Source: Caenimonas koreensis DSM 17982
GTDB lineage: Bacteria; Pseudomonadota; Gammaproteobacteria; Burkholderiales; Burkholderiaceae_C
DNA length: 64,000 nucleotides
Assembly: GCF_009646335.1 (NCBI RefSeq)
Contig: NZ_WJBU01000006.1
Coordinates: 62,001 to 126,000 of the forward strand
Reading direction: 5' to 3'
Position 1 is the stretch's first letter, and each line of letters begins with the position of its first letter. A model generated the notes under the pieces. It searched no databases. It was not told the DNA's origin and worked only from the letters and a program-made list of their open reading frames with translations. The position numbers and the translations under genes are program-made. Below are positions 9,952 to 19,032 of this stretch, one piece after another.

Positions 9952-11010
9952 ATGACGATCAAGACCGACGACTTCGACATGCCGCCGCCCAACAGGGTGG
10001 TGTCGGCAGCGCCTGCTTCGCCGAACGAAGAGGCGATTGAGCGCGCGTTGCGCCCCAAGCTGCTGCACGAGTATGTCGGCCAGCCCAAGATTCGAGAGCA
10101 GCTTGAAATTTTCATCGGCGCTGCCAGAAAGCGCAGCGAGGCGATGGACCATGTGCTGTTATTTGGCCCGCCTGGGCTGGGCAAGACAACGCTGTCGCAC
10201 ATCATTGCGCACGAGCTGGGCGTGAACATGCGCCAGACTTCCGGCCCCGTGCTGGAAAAACCGAAGGACCTGGCGGCGCTGCTCACGAACCTTGAGAAGA
10301 ACGACGTGCTCTTCATCGACGAGATTCATCGCTTGTCGCCCGTCGTCGAAGAAATCCTGTATCCCGCGCTGGAGGACTACCAGATCGACATCATGATCGG
10401 CGAGGGCCCGGCCGCACGCTCGATCAAGCTCGACTTGCAGCCGTTCACGCTCGTCGGTGCCACCACGCGTGCAGGCATGTTGACGAACCCGTTGCGAGAC
10501 CGTTTCGGCATCGTCGCGCGGCTGGAGTTTTATTCCACTGAAGAGCTCGCCCATATCGTGCGGCGCAGCGCGAAGCTGCTCAATGCGCCGATGGATGAAG
10601 AGGGCGGTTTCGAGATCGCGCGCCGTTCGCGCGGCACGCCGCGTATTGCGAACCGTCTGCTGCGCCGTGTGCGCGACTATGCCGACGTGAAGGGCACGGG
10701 CCATATTTCGCAAGACATCGCGCACAAGGCGCTCGCGATGCTCGATGTCGATCCGCAGGGCTTCGACGTGATGGACCGCAAGTTGCTCGAAGCGGTGGTG
10801 CATCGTTTTGACGGCGGGCCGGTGGGTCTCGACAATATTGCAGCGAGCATCGGTGAGGAGCGTGACACGATCGAAGACGTGATCGAGCCGTACCTGATTC
10901 AGCAGGGGTTCCTGCAGCGTACGCCGCGCGGGCGTATTGCTACGGCTGCTGCCTATCGTCACCTGGGTGTGGTGCCGCCCAAGAACGCGGGTGAGTTGTT
11001 CGCGGACTGA
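9952..11010 (+). CDS. ruvB: Holliday junction branch migration ATPase RuvB
   Basis: RuvB is the hexameric AAA+ motor that drives branch migration with RuvA. The 352-residue sequence has Walker [11 protein letters not shown], Walker [12 protein letters not shown], sensor 1 [10 protein letters not shown], an arginine finger in LRDRFG and the C-terminal winged helix ([16 protein letters not shown]). It sits directly after ruvA. The 81 bases after the stop, before the convergent desaturase gene, show no convincing terminator. Confidence 0.98.
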   Translation: MTIKTDDFDMPPPNRVVSAAPASPNEEAIERALRPKLLHEYVGQPKIREQLEIFIGAARKRSEAMDHVLLFGPPGLGKTTLSHIIAHELGVNMRQTSGPVLEKPKDLAALLTNLEKNDVLFIDEIHRLSPVVEEILYPALEDYQIDIMIGEGPAARSIKLDLQPFTLVGATTRAGMLTNPLRDRFGIVARLEFYSTEELAHIVRRSAKLLNAPMDEEGGFEIARRSRGTPRIANRLLRRVRDYADVKGTGHISQDIAHKALAMLDVDPQGFDVMDRKLLEAVVHRFDGGPVGLDNIAASIGEERDTIEDVIEPYLIQQGFLQRTPRGRIATAAAYRHLGVVPPKNAGELFAD

Positions 11011-11091
11011 GTTGTTGATCGCTCTACTGCAGCCCACCCCCGAAAGAAATGGAGGCCGCGCCCCCTCCCAGAACGCGACAAGCTAGAGCAG

Positions 11092-12864
11092 CTACATCAA
11101 CTGCCGGCTTTGTCCACCAACCGGCGCAAGGTTGGAAGCTTTAACAGAGCCCGCAACGACAGCACCAAGCGATGAATTCGACGCGATCAACACCTGCGCA
11201 ACGTAGTACGTCGCCAGCACGAAGAACTGCGCCATCGGGAACTGCATCGCAAACCGGTTGGTTGCCAGCAGCGAATCGCTCAGCATGAAAAAGCACGCAC
11301 CGATGGCGACTGCGACTGATTGCTTGTCGCGCAGCACCGTTGCGCGACCAATCGCCTGTGCGGCCATCAACGCGATCACGATGACATAGGCGGCGACTGC
11401 GATCTTCAGCACGGGGTTGAGGCCGTTGTACAGAAACGCATACATCGCCGCGCCGAAGCCCAGCGTGATCGCCAACGCACGCTTGCTCGGAAACCACGGC
11501 ATGCCCTGGCGGAACAGCGCGATGTAGAACATGTGCGCGGTGAGAAACGCGACAAGGCCAGGGATGAAATAGCCCGGGAACATCAGGAAGCAATCGCCAA
11601 TGAGCGAGAACACCAGGCCTGCGACTAGCAGCCAGGCGAATCGCCCGCCTGACTTCAACATTTGCAGCCTCTCATTGACGCATGCGACGGCAAGCAGCAT
11701 CGCGAGCGGCTTGAAGACGCGGTGCAGTTCGACGAGATTTTCCGCGCCTGTCGCTGCCGCGAGTGCGCACGCCTCGACCAGCAAAACTTCCATCACCGTG
11801 AGGCGCCCCTGCATCACGCCGCCGATCGCCCACAACGAGGCCGTGAGTACGGCAAGCCACACCGACGATTGCGACAGCGGCATCGTGTCGGCATTCCACA
11901 AGAAGGCGGCGACGCCACCCAGCACGAGGGCGAACTGCACGGCGCCGAACCACGCGACGGATTTTTCAACTGGCGGATGAAATCGTTCGACCTTGTTGAT
12001 GTCGAACGGGTCTTTCGGAAAGCGCGCCGCGACATCGGCAGGGCGCCAGCCAGGCGGCTTGAACCAGACGAGCAGCTTGTCTTTCCAGCTGCGCGCGTGC
12101 CACGAGTCTTTGGCGAGCGCCCAATAGACTTCGCCGTTGGACCACAGCGGGTCCCAGCTGTTGAGCGGGCTGCGCGTGCCGTACACACATTGCTCGCCTT
12201 CTTCCTTGAAGCTGCCGAAGAGGCGGTCCCAGATGATCAGCACGCCGCCGTAGTTGCGATCAAGATAGCCGTCGTTCACCGCGTGATGCACACGATGGTT
12301 CGAGGGCGAGCAGAACCAGCGGTCGAACCATCCGAGCTTGCCGACGTGCTCGGTGTGCACCCAGAACTGGTAGAGCAAATCGACAAGGGCCACCACGCCG
12401 AATACCAATGGCGGCACGCCGGCCAGCGCCATCGGCACATAAAAGATCCAGCCGAACAACGCACCCGAGCTGGTTTGCCGCAGCGCTGTGGAGAGGTTGT
12501 AGTCCTGGCTCTGGTGATGCACGACATGCGCCGCCCAGAACAGCGCCGACTCGTGGCCCGCGCGATGCAGCCAGTAGTAGCAGAAGTCGTAGAACACCAG
12601 CGCGAGCAGCCATCCGTACCACGAGAGCCAGAACGATTCGTTGTGCCACAGCGCCACCAGGCTGTAGATCCACGCGTAGATCGTGACGCGGAACAGGCGC
12701 GTGAACACGGCGCTCACCTGACTCAGCATGCCCAGGCCGATGCTGTTCATCGCATCGTTGAGCCGGTAGGTGTTGCGCTGTCGCTTGTAGCCGACCGCGA
12801 GTTCGATGGCGATCAGCCCGAAGAAAACGGGCGTCGCGAGGACGATGATCTGGCTCGGGCTCAT
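11092..12864 (-). CDS. Fatty-acid-hydroxylase (AGMO-like) and YhhN (lysoplasmalogenase-like) fusion protein
   Basis: A 590-residue membrane protein made of two families. Residues 1-280 are a diiron sterol desaturase/fatty acid hydroxylase domain with His clusters HRAGH (100-104), HVVHH (113-117), HTEH (170-173) and HRVHH (190-194). The pattern resembles alkylglycerol monooxygenase (AGMO, TMEM195). Residues about 375-570 are a multi-helix domain like YhhN/TMEM86, the lysoplasmalogenase family, including IGDCFLMFPGYF and FFMLSDSLLA. Both activities in animals act on ether lipids, so an ether-lipid degradation role is plausible but inferred. ATG 12864 was chosen over the in-frame TTG at 12909, which would overlap the upstream gene. 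Confidence 0.82.
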   Translation of the reverse strand: MSPSQIIVLATPVFFGLIAIELAVGYKRQRNTYRLNDAMNSIGLGMLSQVSAVFTRLFRVTIYAWIYSLVALWHNESFWLSWYGWLLALVFYDFCYYWLHRAGHESALFWAAHVVHHQSQDYNLSTALRQTSSGALFGWIFYVPMALAGVPPLVFGVVALVDLLYQFWVHTEHVGKLGWFDRWFCSPSNHRVHHAVNDGYLDRNYGGVLIIWDRLFGSFKEEGEQCVYGTRSPLNSWDPLWSNGEVYWALAKDSWHARSWKDKLLVWFKPPGWRPADVAARFPKDPFDINKVERFHPPVEKSVAWFGAVQFALVLGGVAAFLWNADTMPLSQSSVWLAVLTASLWAIGGVMQGRLTVMEVLLVEACALAAATGAENLVELHRVFKPLAMLLAVACVNERLQMLKSGGRFAWLLVAGLVFSLIGDCFLMFPGYFIPGLVAFLTAHMFYIALFRQGMPWFPSKRALAITLGFGAAMYAFLYNGLNPVLKIAVAAYVIVIALMAAQAIGRATVLRDKQSVAVAIGACFFMLSDSLLATNRFAMQFPMAQFFVLATYYVAQVLIASNSSLGAVVAGSVKASNLAPVGGQSRQLM

Positions 12865-12883
12865 GCGAGCGATTGTCGCGCTC

Positions 12884-14083
12884 TCAGGTTGCGGCGCCTC
12901 TGGCGTCAACCCTGATGATTTTGTCGACGACGCCGTTTTTCAAGCCGCCTGTCACACCGATCATCACGTCGTAGAGGTTGACCGTCGGATCGCAGTGGCC
13001 GGGGATGAGCCACAGGAATCGGCCAATCGACGGCACCCGCTGGCTGCCACCCGCCGGCCGCAGGATGCCGTGTTCGTCGCCACCGTTGCTGTAGTCCAGC
13101 TCTGCGTCCGGGTCGAACGCGACCACGCGCGGCATGCCCGAGTCGATAGCGTGGCTCTTGTGGCCCGCATCGCAGACGGCGTGCGTCAGGTGTGAGCTCA
13201 TGACCTGTGTCTTGACGAACAGCGCATGTTCGAACTGCGGCTGGGCGGGGTCGCGCTCGTTGGCCGCATAGTCGGCGTCCATGAACATGAACGAGCCTGC
13301 CTGCAACTCACCGTAGAGGCCGCTCGCGGCTTCGCACACCATGCTGCCCGTGCCGGCGCCGGTGATCAATTCGACGGGCACGCCTTCGGTCTCGATCAGC
13401 TTGCGCGTGTGCAGAACGTCTTCAACGACCACAGCGATCGTGTCGCGCCGCTCCTTGGGCGTGCGAAGGTGCTGCGCCTTGCCGTGGTACGCCTGCAGGC
13501 CCGCGAAGCGCAGGGCAGGGTGCTTGCGGATTTCATGGACGAGCGCGACGGCAGCAGGGCCTGGTGGCAGGCCGCAGCGCCCCTGGCCGACATCGAGCTC
13601 GACAAAGACGTCGATGACGGCGCTGTTGCCCGTGTGCTGCGAGCGCGCGACGCTCATTGCGGCAGCAAGTCGCTCCACGCCTTCCAGGCTGTCCACGGCG
13701 ATGGCCAGCTTGCAGCCTTCCGCGCTGACCATGTGGGCCAGCGCCGCCACTCGCGCGAGCTTGGACGGCGCGATGACTTCGTTGCTGATGTAGATGTCAT
13801 TGACGCCGCCGGCCACCATCGCTTCGGCTTCAGACGTTTTCTGCACGCAGACGCCGATCGCGCCCGCCTGCATTTGCAGACGGGCCAGCGCAGAGCTCTT
13901 GTGCATCTTCGCGTGGGGCCGCCAGCGCACGTTGTGCTTGCGGGCGAATTCGGCCATGCGCGCGATGTTGCGAGTCATGGCGTCGATGTCCACCACAAGC
14001 GCCGGCGTGTCGATGTCGTTGACGCTGCGGCCCACAAGGGCGAGCAACGTTTCAGAAACTGGTGTTTTCGTCGGCAGCTTCAT
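12884..14083 (-). CDS. PLP enzyme of the D-threonine aldolase / D-serine dehydratase family
   Basis: A 399-residue fold-type III PLP enzyme. The N-terminal motif RWRPHAKMHKS contains Lys59, the predicted Schiff-base lysine. The C-terminal motif PGHCDPTVNLYD contains the His and Cys that bind the metal in eukaryotic-type D-serine dehydratase and D-threonine aldolase. The enzyme should act on D-3-hydroxy amino acids; which one cannot be decided by reading. The ATG at 14083 starts the conserved part. Its first 32 bases overlap the end of the phosphatase gene, so the two are probably coupled. Confidence 0.87.
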   Translation of the reverse strand: MKLPTKTPVSETLLALVGRSVNDIDTPALVVDIDAMTRNIARMAEFARKHNVRWRPHAKMHKSSALARLQMQAGAIGVCVQKTSEAEAMVAGGVNDIYISNEVIAPSKLARVAALAHMVSAEGCKLAIAVDSLEGVERLAAAMSVARSQHTGNSAVIDVFVELDVGQGRCGLPPGPAAVALVHEIRKHPALRFAGLQAYHGKAQHLRTPKERRDTIAVVVEDVLHTRKLIETEGVPVELITGAGTGSMVCEAASGLYGELQAGSFMFMDADYAANERDPAQPQFEHALFVKTQVMSSHLTHAVCDAGHKSHAIDSGMPRVVAFDPDAELDYSNGGDEHGILRPAGGSQRVPSIGRFLWLIPGHCDPTVNLYDVMIGVTGGLKNGVVDKIIRVDARGAAT

Positions 14084-14696
14084 CGTCGAGGTGTTGGGTA
14101 TCGGACCAGCCAACGAGCGTAAAACCGTCTGGTGTCCAGAGCAGGCGGTTGATTGCGCCATTGGGAAGCTCCCATGTGCGCGGTGAATTGACTTCCTGGC
14201 CCGTTGCTATGCGGTAGAGCGCATCGAGCACGCCGCCATGGGCCACCACGACGATCTGCTCGCCAGGGTGGCGTGACGCCAGCTCGTGCATCGTGCGCGA
14301 CACGCGCTCGCGCAACGCGAGCAGCGACTCACCGCCCTCGGGCGGCTCCCACTCGGGAACGCGTTTGCGCCAGCTGTGCGCGTGATCGGGCCAGGTCTGG
14401 TGAATCTCGTCGAAGGTCTTGCCTTCGAACATGCCGAAGCAGCGTTCGCGCAGGCCTTCGTGGGCCACGACGGGGATTTTTGCGACTTCGGCAATCTGCG
14501 CCGCTGTCTGGTGGGCACGGCCAAGGTCGCTGGAATAAACGGCGGTGATGGGCTCGCCGGCAAGTGCTGCACCGACGCGCCTGGCTTGCCAGCGGCCCGT
14601 GTCGTTCAAGCTGATGTCGGTCTGGCCCTGGATGCGCGAGTCGACGTTCCAGGCTGTTTCGCCATGGCGAACGGCAATGATGCGGGTGGGTTCCAA
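14052..14696 (-). CDS. Histidine phosphatase family protein (GpmB-like)
   Basis: A 214-residue histidine phosphatase (phosphoglycerate-mutase-like). The N-terminal catalytic motif is VRHGETAWN, followed by SSDLGRAHQTA, the Glu of LRERCFGMFEGK and the second catalytic His in VVVAHGGVLDALY. This is the GpmB/CobC/PhoE-like branch, which more often dephosphorylates small molecules than acts as a mutase. The true substrate is unknown. It is first in a leftward group with the PLP enzyme and the hydroxylase/YhhN fusion. Confidence 0.9.
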   Translation of the reverse strand: MEPTRIIAVRHGETAWNVDSRIQGQTDISLNDTGRWQARRVGAALAGEPITAVYSSDLGRAHQTAAQIAEVAKIPVVAHEGLRERCFGMFEGKTFDEIHQTWPDHAHSWRKRVPEWEPPEGGESLLALRERVSRTMHELASRHPGEQIVVVAHGGVLDALYRIATGQEVNSPRTWELPNGAINRLLWTPDGFTLVGWSDTQHLDDEAADENTSF

Positions 14697-14771
14697 GCCC
14701 TCATTCTAGGAAGGCGCGGGGCGATTAGCGAGCTGAAAGCGTTCCCAACTGTGAACGGCTCAGTCAATGGC

Positions 14772-15371
14772 TCACTGGGATTGGGCTGGCGCGATGGTGA
14801 TGTCCACCCGCCGCGCGCCGGCAGGCGGCTGCGGGAACCCCGCCAGCGCGGCCTCGAACATGGCCGGGAACACCATGGTGTTGTCCATCCACGGGCCGTC
14901 ATGAACGGCGTGCGATTCGAATACCACCTTGTTGCCTGCCGCCTCGCGCACGATGACCGCAGCCTCGCGGTGATACCAGGGCGATTCGACGTCCATGCCG
15001 AAGCCGAAACGCCCGCCGCGGCGGTGTGCCCAACCGAAGCCGCCGAACATCGGGCCCGCCCATGGGTCGGCCCACGGCGACACAATCCTTTGCACGCGGC
15101 CCGTGACCTGGATCGCGTAGCGAGCCGCCGCGTCGTCGCGCCGGAACCCGGCCTTGTGCAGCGCCGGGTCCGCCATCGCTTCGACCCGGGCCTGGCCGGG
15201 CTCCTGCATGGACGGCAGGCGGTCAAATTTGTAGGTTGCAGGCGCTGGGACAGCCGTGAGGCTGGAGAAGGCCTGGACCTGGCTGTCGACTGTGATGCTG
15301 GTGGCGCAGCCGGACAGCAAGGCCGCAACAAGCGCCACAGCCCCGACCGATGGAAACGAAAACTGCTTCAT
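14772..15371 (-). CDS. DUF4136-type lipoprotein
   Basis: A 199-residue predicted lipoprotein. The signal sequence ends in the lipobox LLSGC, so lipidation of Cys22 is expected. The body fits the DUF4136 family: an early FDRLPSMQ-type motif and a late segment with paired aromatic residues around PWYHREAAVIVREA. A Gly/Trp-rich stretch lies in the middle (residues about 101-124). Function is unknown; proteins of this family are generally small envelope lipoproteins. It is leftward, between ttcA and the histidine phosphatase. Confidence 0.75.
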   Translation of the reverse strand: MKQFSFPSVGAVALVAALLSGCATSITVDSQVQAFSSLTAVPAPATYKFDRLPSMQEPGQARVEAMADPALHKAGFRRDDAAARYAIQVTGRVQRIVSPWADPWAGPMFGGFGWAHRRGGRFGFGMDVESPWYHREAAVIVREAAGNKVVFESHAVHDGPWMDNTMVFPAMFEAALAGFPQPPAGARRVDITIAPAQSQ

Positions 15372-15410
15372 GACGCGTACCCCGGTGTGCGAGGCCGACG
15401 TGCCCCGCGT

Positions 15411-16331
15411 TCAGATCTTGACGATTTGCAGGCCTGGCAGCGTGGGGGAAGCAGGAAATTCGAGCGGATCGAACGCCTTGTCGCCGTCATCGTTGGCCAC
15501 ACCATCTGCAGTCAGACCCTTGAAATCGAAGAGCGTTCCATCGGCAAGGTGGGACGGCACCACGTTTTGCAAGGCCGTGAACATTGATTCAACCCGGCCG
15601 GGATGCTTGCGCTCCCATTCATGCAGCATGGCCGCCACCTGTTTGCGCTGCAGGTTCTCCTGGCTGCCGCAAAGCGTGCACGGGATGATCGGGAATTTTT
15701 TCTCGTCGGCCCAGCGGGCGAGATCCTTTTCGGTGACATAAGCCAGCGGGCGGATCACCACGTGCTTGCCGTCGTCGCTGACGAGTTTGGCCGGCATGCC
15801 CTTGAGCTTGCCGCCGAAGAACATGTTCAGGAAGAACGTCTGCAGGATGTCGTCGCGATGGTGGCCGAGCGCGATCTTGGTGGCGCCCAGCTCATCGGCA
15901 ACACGGTAGAGGATGCCGCGACGCAAGCGCGAGCACAGGCTGCACATCGTCTTGCCGGGAGCGATCTTGTCCTTGACGATTGAATAGGTGTCCTGGTTTT
16001 CGATGTGGAACTTCACGCCGAGCTTGGCGAGGTACTCGGGCAGGATGTGTTCGGGAAAGCCCGGCTGTTTCTGGTCGAGGTTGACGGCAACGATCTCGAA
16101 GTCGATGGGCGCGCGCTGCTGCATCTTCAGCAGGATGTCCAGCATGCCGTAGCTGTCCTTGCCGCCCGAGACGCACACCATGACCTTGTCGCCTTCTTCG
16201 ATCATGTTGAAGTCGACGATGGCCTGGCCCATCAGGCGGCACAGGCGCTTTTCGAGCTTGTGCGACTCGCGCTCGATCTTGCGTTCTTTTGCAAGCGGGG
16301 TGACTTCAGGTTCGATCCAGACGGCGCTCAT
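15411..16331 (-). CDS. ttcA: tRNA 2-thiocytidine(32) synthetase TtcA
   Basis: TtcA thiolates cytidine 32 of certain tRNAs, using ATP to activate the base and a [4Fe-4S] cluster. The 306-residue protein has the PP-loop SGGKDSYG, the two cluster/catalytic Cys pairs (MCSLCSR and CTLCGS) and the family motif [15 protein letters not shown]. Start ATG at 16331. It stands alone between the lipoprotein gene and the LuxR regulator gene. Confidence 0.96.
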   Translation of the reverse strand: MSAVWIEPEVTPLAKERKIERESHKLEKRLCRLMGQAIVDFNMIEEGDKVMVCVSGGKDSYGMLDILLKMQQRAPIDFEIVAVNLDQKQPGFPEHILPEYLAKLGVKFHIENQDTYSIVKDKIAPGKTMCSLCSRLRRGILYRVADELGATKIALGHHRDDILQTFFLNMFFGGKLKGMPAKLVSDDGKHVVIRPLAYVTEKDLARWADEKKFPIIPCTLCGSQENLQRKQVAAMLHEWERKHPGRVESMFTALQNVVPSHLADGTLFDFKGLTADGVANDDGDKAFDPLEFPASPTLPGLQIVKI

Positions 16332-16383
16332 GGCCGCAATTGTCTCACCGCGCCGTCCGGGCGGCGGCGCAGGCGCCCGCGGC

Positions 16384-17043
16384 TCAGGCAGGGTGCGAGT
16401 CGTGTGCGACCGACGTCCCGGCGCTGTAGTCGATGCCCAGTCTGCGGATCGCCACGACGGCCTGGGTCCGGTTGACGACGCCGAGCAGGCGGAAGATGGC
16501 CGTCAGGTGAGTCTTGACAGTGATTTCGGCCAGCGAAAGGCGCATGCCGATTTCCTTGTTGGAATGCCCTTCCATCAGGAGCGTGGCAATTTCCTGCTGC
16601 CGCACGGTGAGGGTGCGGCCGACACCATCGCCAAGAACCAGGGAGCCGACCGGGCGTATCCATTTCTGCTCAGGCAGTGTGTCGGTCAAGGCGCGATGCA
16701 CGACGTCCTTGAGGGTTTCCATTGACACGCTCTTGGACACAACGGCGATGGCGCCAGCCTTGGTCGCGGCAGCGATTTCCTGCCGGTGCTCCGACGCTGA
16801 AACAACCACGATGTTGGCGTTGGATGTGCGCCGGAACAGGCTGATCGCGTCCACCCCGGCAGCACCTGGCAACCCCAGGTCCAGCAAGATGAGATCCACC
16901 TTCGACTCGCGCAGCCTCTGCAGGCCTTCCTCGGCGCTGGACGCCGCTAGGACTTCGCCGCACGCTGGCGACTCCTGGACCAGGCCAACGAGGGCCCGGC
17001 GAAACAGCGGATGGTCGTCCACTACCAATACGGTCTTGTTCAT
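16384..17043 (-). CDS. LuxR-family response regulator paired with hybrid kinase
   Basis: A 219-residue regulator with a receiver ([12 protein letters not shown], phospho-acceptor Asp55 in [13 protein letters not shown], Lys in AVVSKSVS) and a GerE helix-turn-helix ([22 protein letters not shown], then [17 protein letters not shown]). It begins inside the stop of the hybrid kinase gene (4-base overlap), so the two form one operon and probably one phosphorelay. It resembles BvgA/UhpA-type regulators. Targets are unknown; its position 14 kb from the T3SS makes a link possible but unproven. Confidence 0.9.
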   Translation of the reverse strand: MNKTVLVVDDHPLFRRALVGLVQESPACGEVLAASSAEEGLQRLRESKVDLILLDLGLPGAAGVDAISLFRRTSNANIVVVSASEHRQEIAAATKAGAIAVVSKSVSMETLKDVVHRALTDTLPEQKWIRPVGSLVLGDGVGRTLTVRQQEIATLLMEGHSNKEIGMRLSLAEITVKTHLTAIFRLLGVVNRTQAVVAIRRLGIDYSAGTSVAHDSHPA

Positions 17044-18803
17044 TTCATGGCTCCTTCGTTAGCTAAAAGTTCCTCAAGAGATTGCTTCAACACCGAGGCT
17101 TCCAAGGGTTTGTGCAGCACCTTGATGCCAAGTTCCATGGCCGACTCGCCGGCCTCGCCACCGGCGGTGTTGCCCGTGACCAGCAGGGCCGGAATGTCGT
17201 GGTTGAATTCTTCGCGCAGCATGCGGATCACATCGGCGCCGTTGTGGCTGTCGTGCAATTCGTAGTCGCAAATGATGAAGTCGGGCACGCGGACGCTGCC
17301 TGTCAGGGACTTCATCGCTTCGTCGCTTGATCTCGCGCTGATCACGGTACAGCCCGCCGTCTGTAGTATGAAGGTTGCAGCAAGAAGGATAGAGGGTTCG
17401 TCATCGACGATGACGACCAGCCGTCCGGCAAGCCGCGATGTGGCAGAGAGTGGTTGCGGCCCGGCGCGCGAGACATGCACCAAGGGCAGATCAACGGCAA
17501 ACATCGAACCGCGGCCCGGTGTCGAGCGCACGGTGACCGGCAGCCTGAGCGCCTGCGCGAGGCGCCGCACAATAGCCAGACCCAGCCCGAGACCGCCGCC
17601 CGACGGGTCGCGCGTCTGAGGTGCATCGAGCTGGCGAAACTCTTCGAAGATCGCCTGCTGCTCAGATTGTGGGATGCCGCGGCCCGTGTCGTAGACCGCC
17701 AGGCGCAAAGACCGCCCGCGTACGCGGCAAGCGACCAGAATCCGGCCGCTGGTGGTGTGCCGCACAGCATTGCTCACGAAGTTGAGTGCAATGCGCTCCA
17801 CCATCACCGGATCGCTGTAGACGTGATCTGTGCAAGGGCGGACTTTGAGCCGGACTCCACGCGAACTCGCGAGCGGCGAGAACTCTTTTTCGACACGCGA
17901 CATTACAGGGCCAATGCTGAAGGTACTTAGCGTCGGTACGGCCTGCTGGGCGTCCAGGCGCGACATGTCGAGCAGCGAACGGAACATGTCGTTCATGTCG
18001 TGCGCGCACACGCGTGCGTCGTTGATCACGGGCCGGATGTTCTCAGGTAGATCCAACTCAGCCAGGCCATCGAGGTACAGGGAAATTGCGTGCATTGGCT
18101 GGCGCAGGTCGTGGCTTGCAGACGCCAGGAAACGCGTCTTGAGGTGCACTGCACGCTCGGCGATTTCCTTTTGCTCGTGCAACATCGATGACAACCGGCC
18201 GCGATCGACCTCCCGATCGATCAACTGCGCAAAGCGCGTCCAGTTCTTCATGAGCAGCCGCATGGCGGCCCATGCATGTATTGCGATCAGCACCAGGGTG
18301 ATCTGCCGCACGGATCCATCGAGTGTCAGGAGTGCGGCCGCGGTCGCAGCCGCCAGCAACGGTGCCGCGAACGCAAGCACCGCGACCGGAGCAAAAAAGC
18401 AGCTGGCGACTGCGTGCACCGTGTATGTCACGGATACGGCAATAGCCACCAGCACCAGTTGTTGTGGGGCATGCAGTGCCCAACCGAGCATGCCGAGCGC
18501 CCAGCACGAGCCGACAATCGCGGCGCAGATCGTCCAGATCCGGATTTGCCTGGGCGAGACGCTGGTGGGTGGGGCAAGCCGGCGCACGCGCGTCGGGCCG
18601 GCAAGGGTCACGCAGGCAAAGGTGCCCATCACGATTTGCCATGCGAGCGCCGTAAAGCCAAAGCCTTGCTGCAATTGCGCAACAAGGCCAAGCGCCATCA
18701 TGCTTGCGATGAGTGCTGCGGTGCTCGTGGACTCCTGGACCGCAGCAATGGATTGCGCGATCCGGACACGATCCGGATGCTGGCACGGAAAACAACTGAC
18801 CAT
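17040..18803 (-). CDS. Hybrid sensor histidine kinase with C-terminal receiver
   Basis: A 587-residue kinase. Residues about 25-190 contain around six hydrophobic helices with little periplasmic sequence. The HisKA motif ASASHDLRQPMHAISL carries His231; the HATPase domain has NFVSNAVRHT, DTGRGIP and GGLGLGLAIVRRL. A receiver domain follows (IVDDEPS, phospho-acceptor Asp513 in IICDYELHD, Lys in VLHKP). Kinases of the SHDLRQP type with a C-terminal receiver are common in Burkholderiales beside LuxR regulators, as here. The signal is unknown; intramembrane sensing is a guess from the helix-rich N-terminus. Confidence 0.88.
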   Translation of the reverse strand: MVSCFPCQHPDRVRIAQSIAAVQESTSTAALIASMMALGLVAQLQQGFGFTALAWQIVMGTFACVTLAGPTRVRRLAPPTSVSPRQIRIWTICAAIVGSCWALGMLGWALHAPQQLVLVAIAVSVTYTVHAVASCFFAPVAVLAFAAPLLAAATAAALLTLDGSVRQITLVLIAIHAWAAMRLLMKNWTRFAQLIDREVDRGRLSSMLHEQKEIAERAVHLKTRFLASASHDLRQPMHAISLYLDGLAELDLPENIRPVINDARVCAHDMNDMFRSLLDMSRLDAQQAVPTLSTFSIGPVMSRVEKEFSPLASSRGVRLKVRPCTDHVYSDPVMVERIALNFVSNAVRHTTSGRILVACRVRGRSLRLAVYDTGRGIPQSEQQAIFEEFRQLDAPQTRDPSGGGLGLGLAIVRRLAQALRLPVTVRSTPGRGSMFAVDLPLVHVSRAGPQPLSATSRLAGRLVVIVDDEPSILLAATFILQTAGCTVISARSSDEAMKSLTGSVRVPDFIICDYELHDSHNGADVIRMLREEFNHDIPALLVTGNTAGGEAGESAMELGIKVLHKPLEASVLKQSLEELLANEGAMK

Positions 18804-19032
18804 TCACCACGTCCGCCAATGAACGGCGGGCTCACCGCTTGAACTGCCTTGCGTGCCCCCGGGTTCACTCCCTGTTGGTCCATTTTGGGCATGCGAGGCG
18901 AAGCAGACAAGGTATTGGGCCAAGACTTTAGTATCGATACCCGCGTACCTCACCTGTTTGTATAGGGTGCGCTGGGCTGGCCGTTGTGTCTCACGAAAGG
19001 CTAAATTGTTATAACTGCTTGTGGACCCCGTG

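Noticed and set aside
18804-19032. AT-richer stretch with TTATAACT and a GTATCGATAC palindrome between divergent kinase genes
   Set aside because: It probably contains promoters, but no -35/-10 pair with proper spacing could be chosen with confidence, and no ECF-type motif is present.
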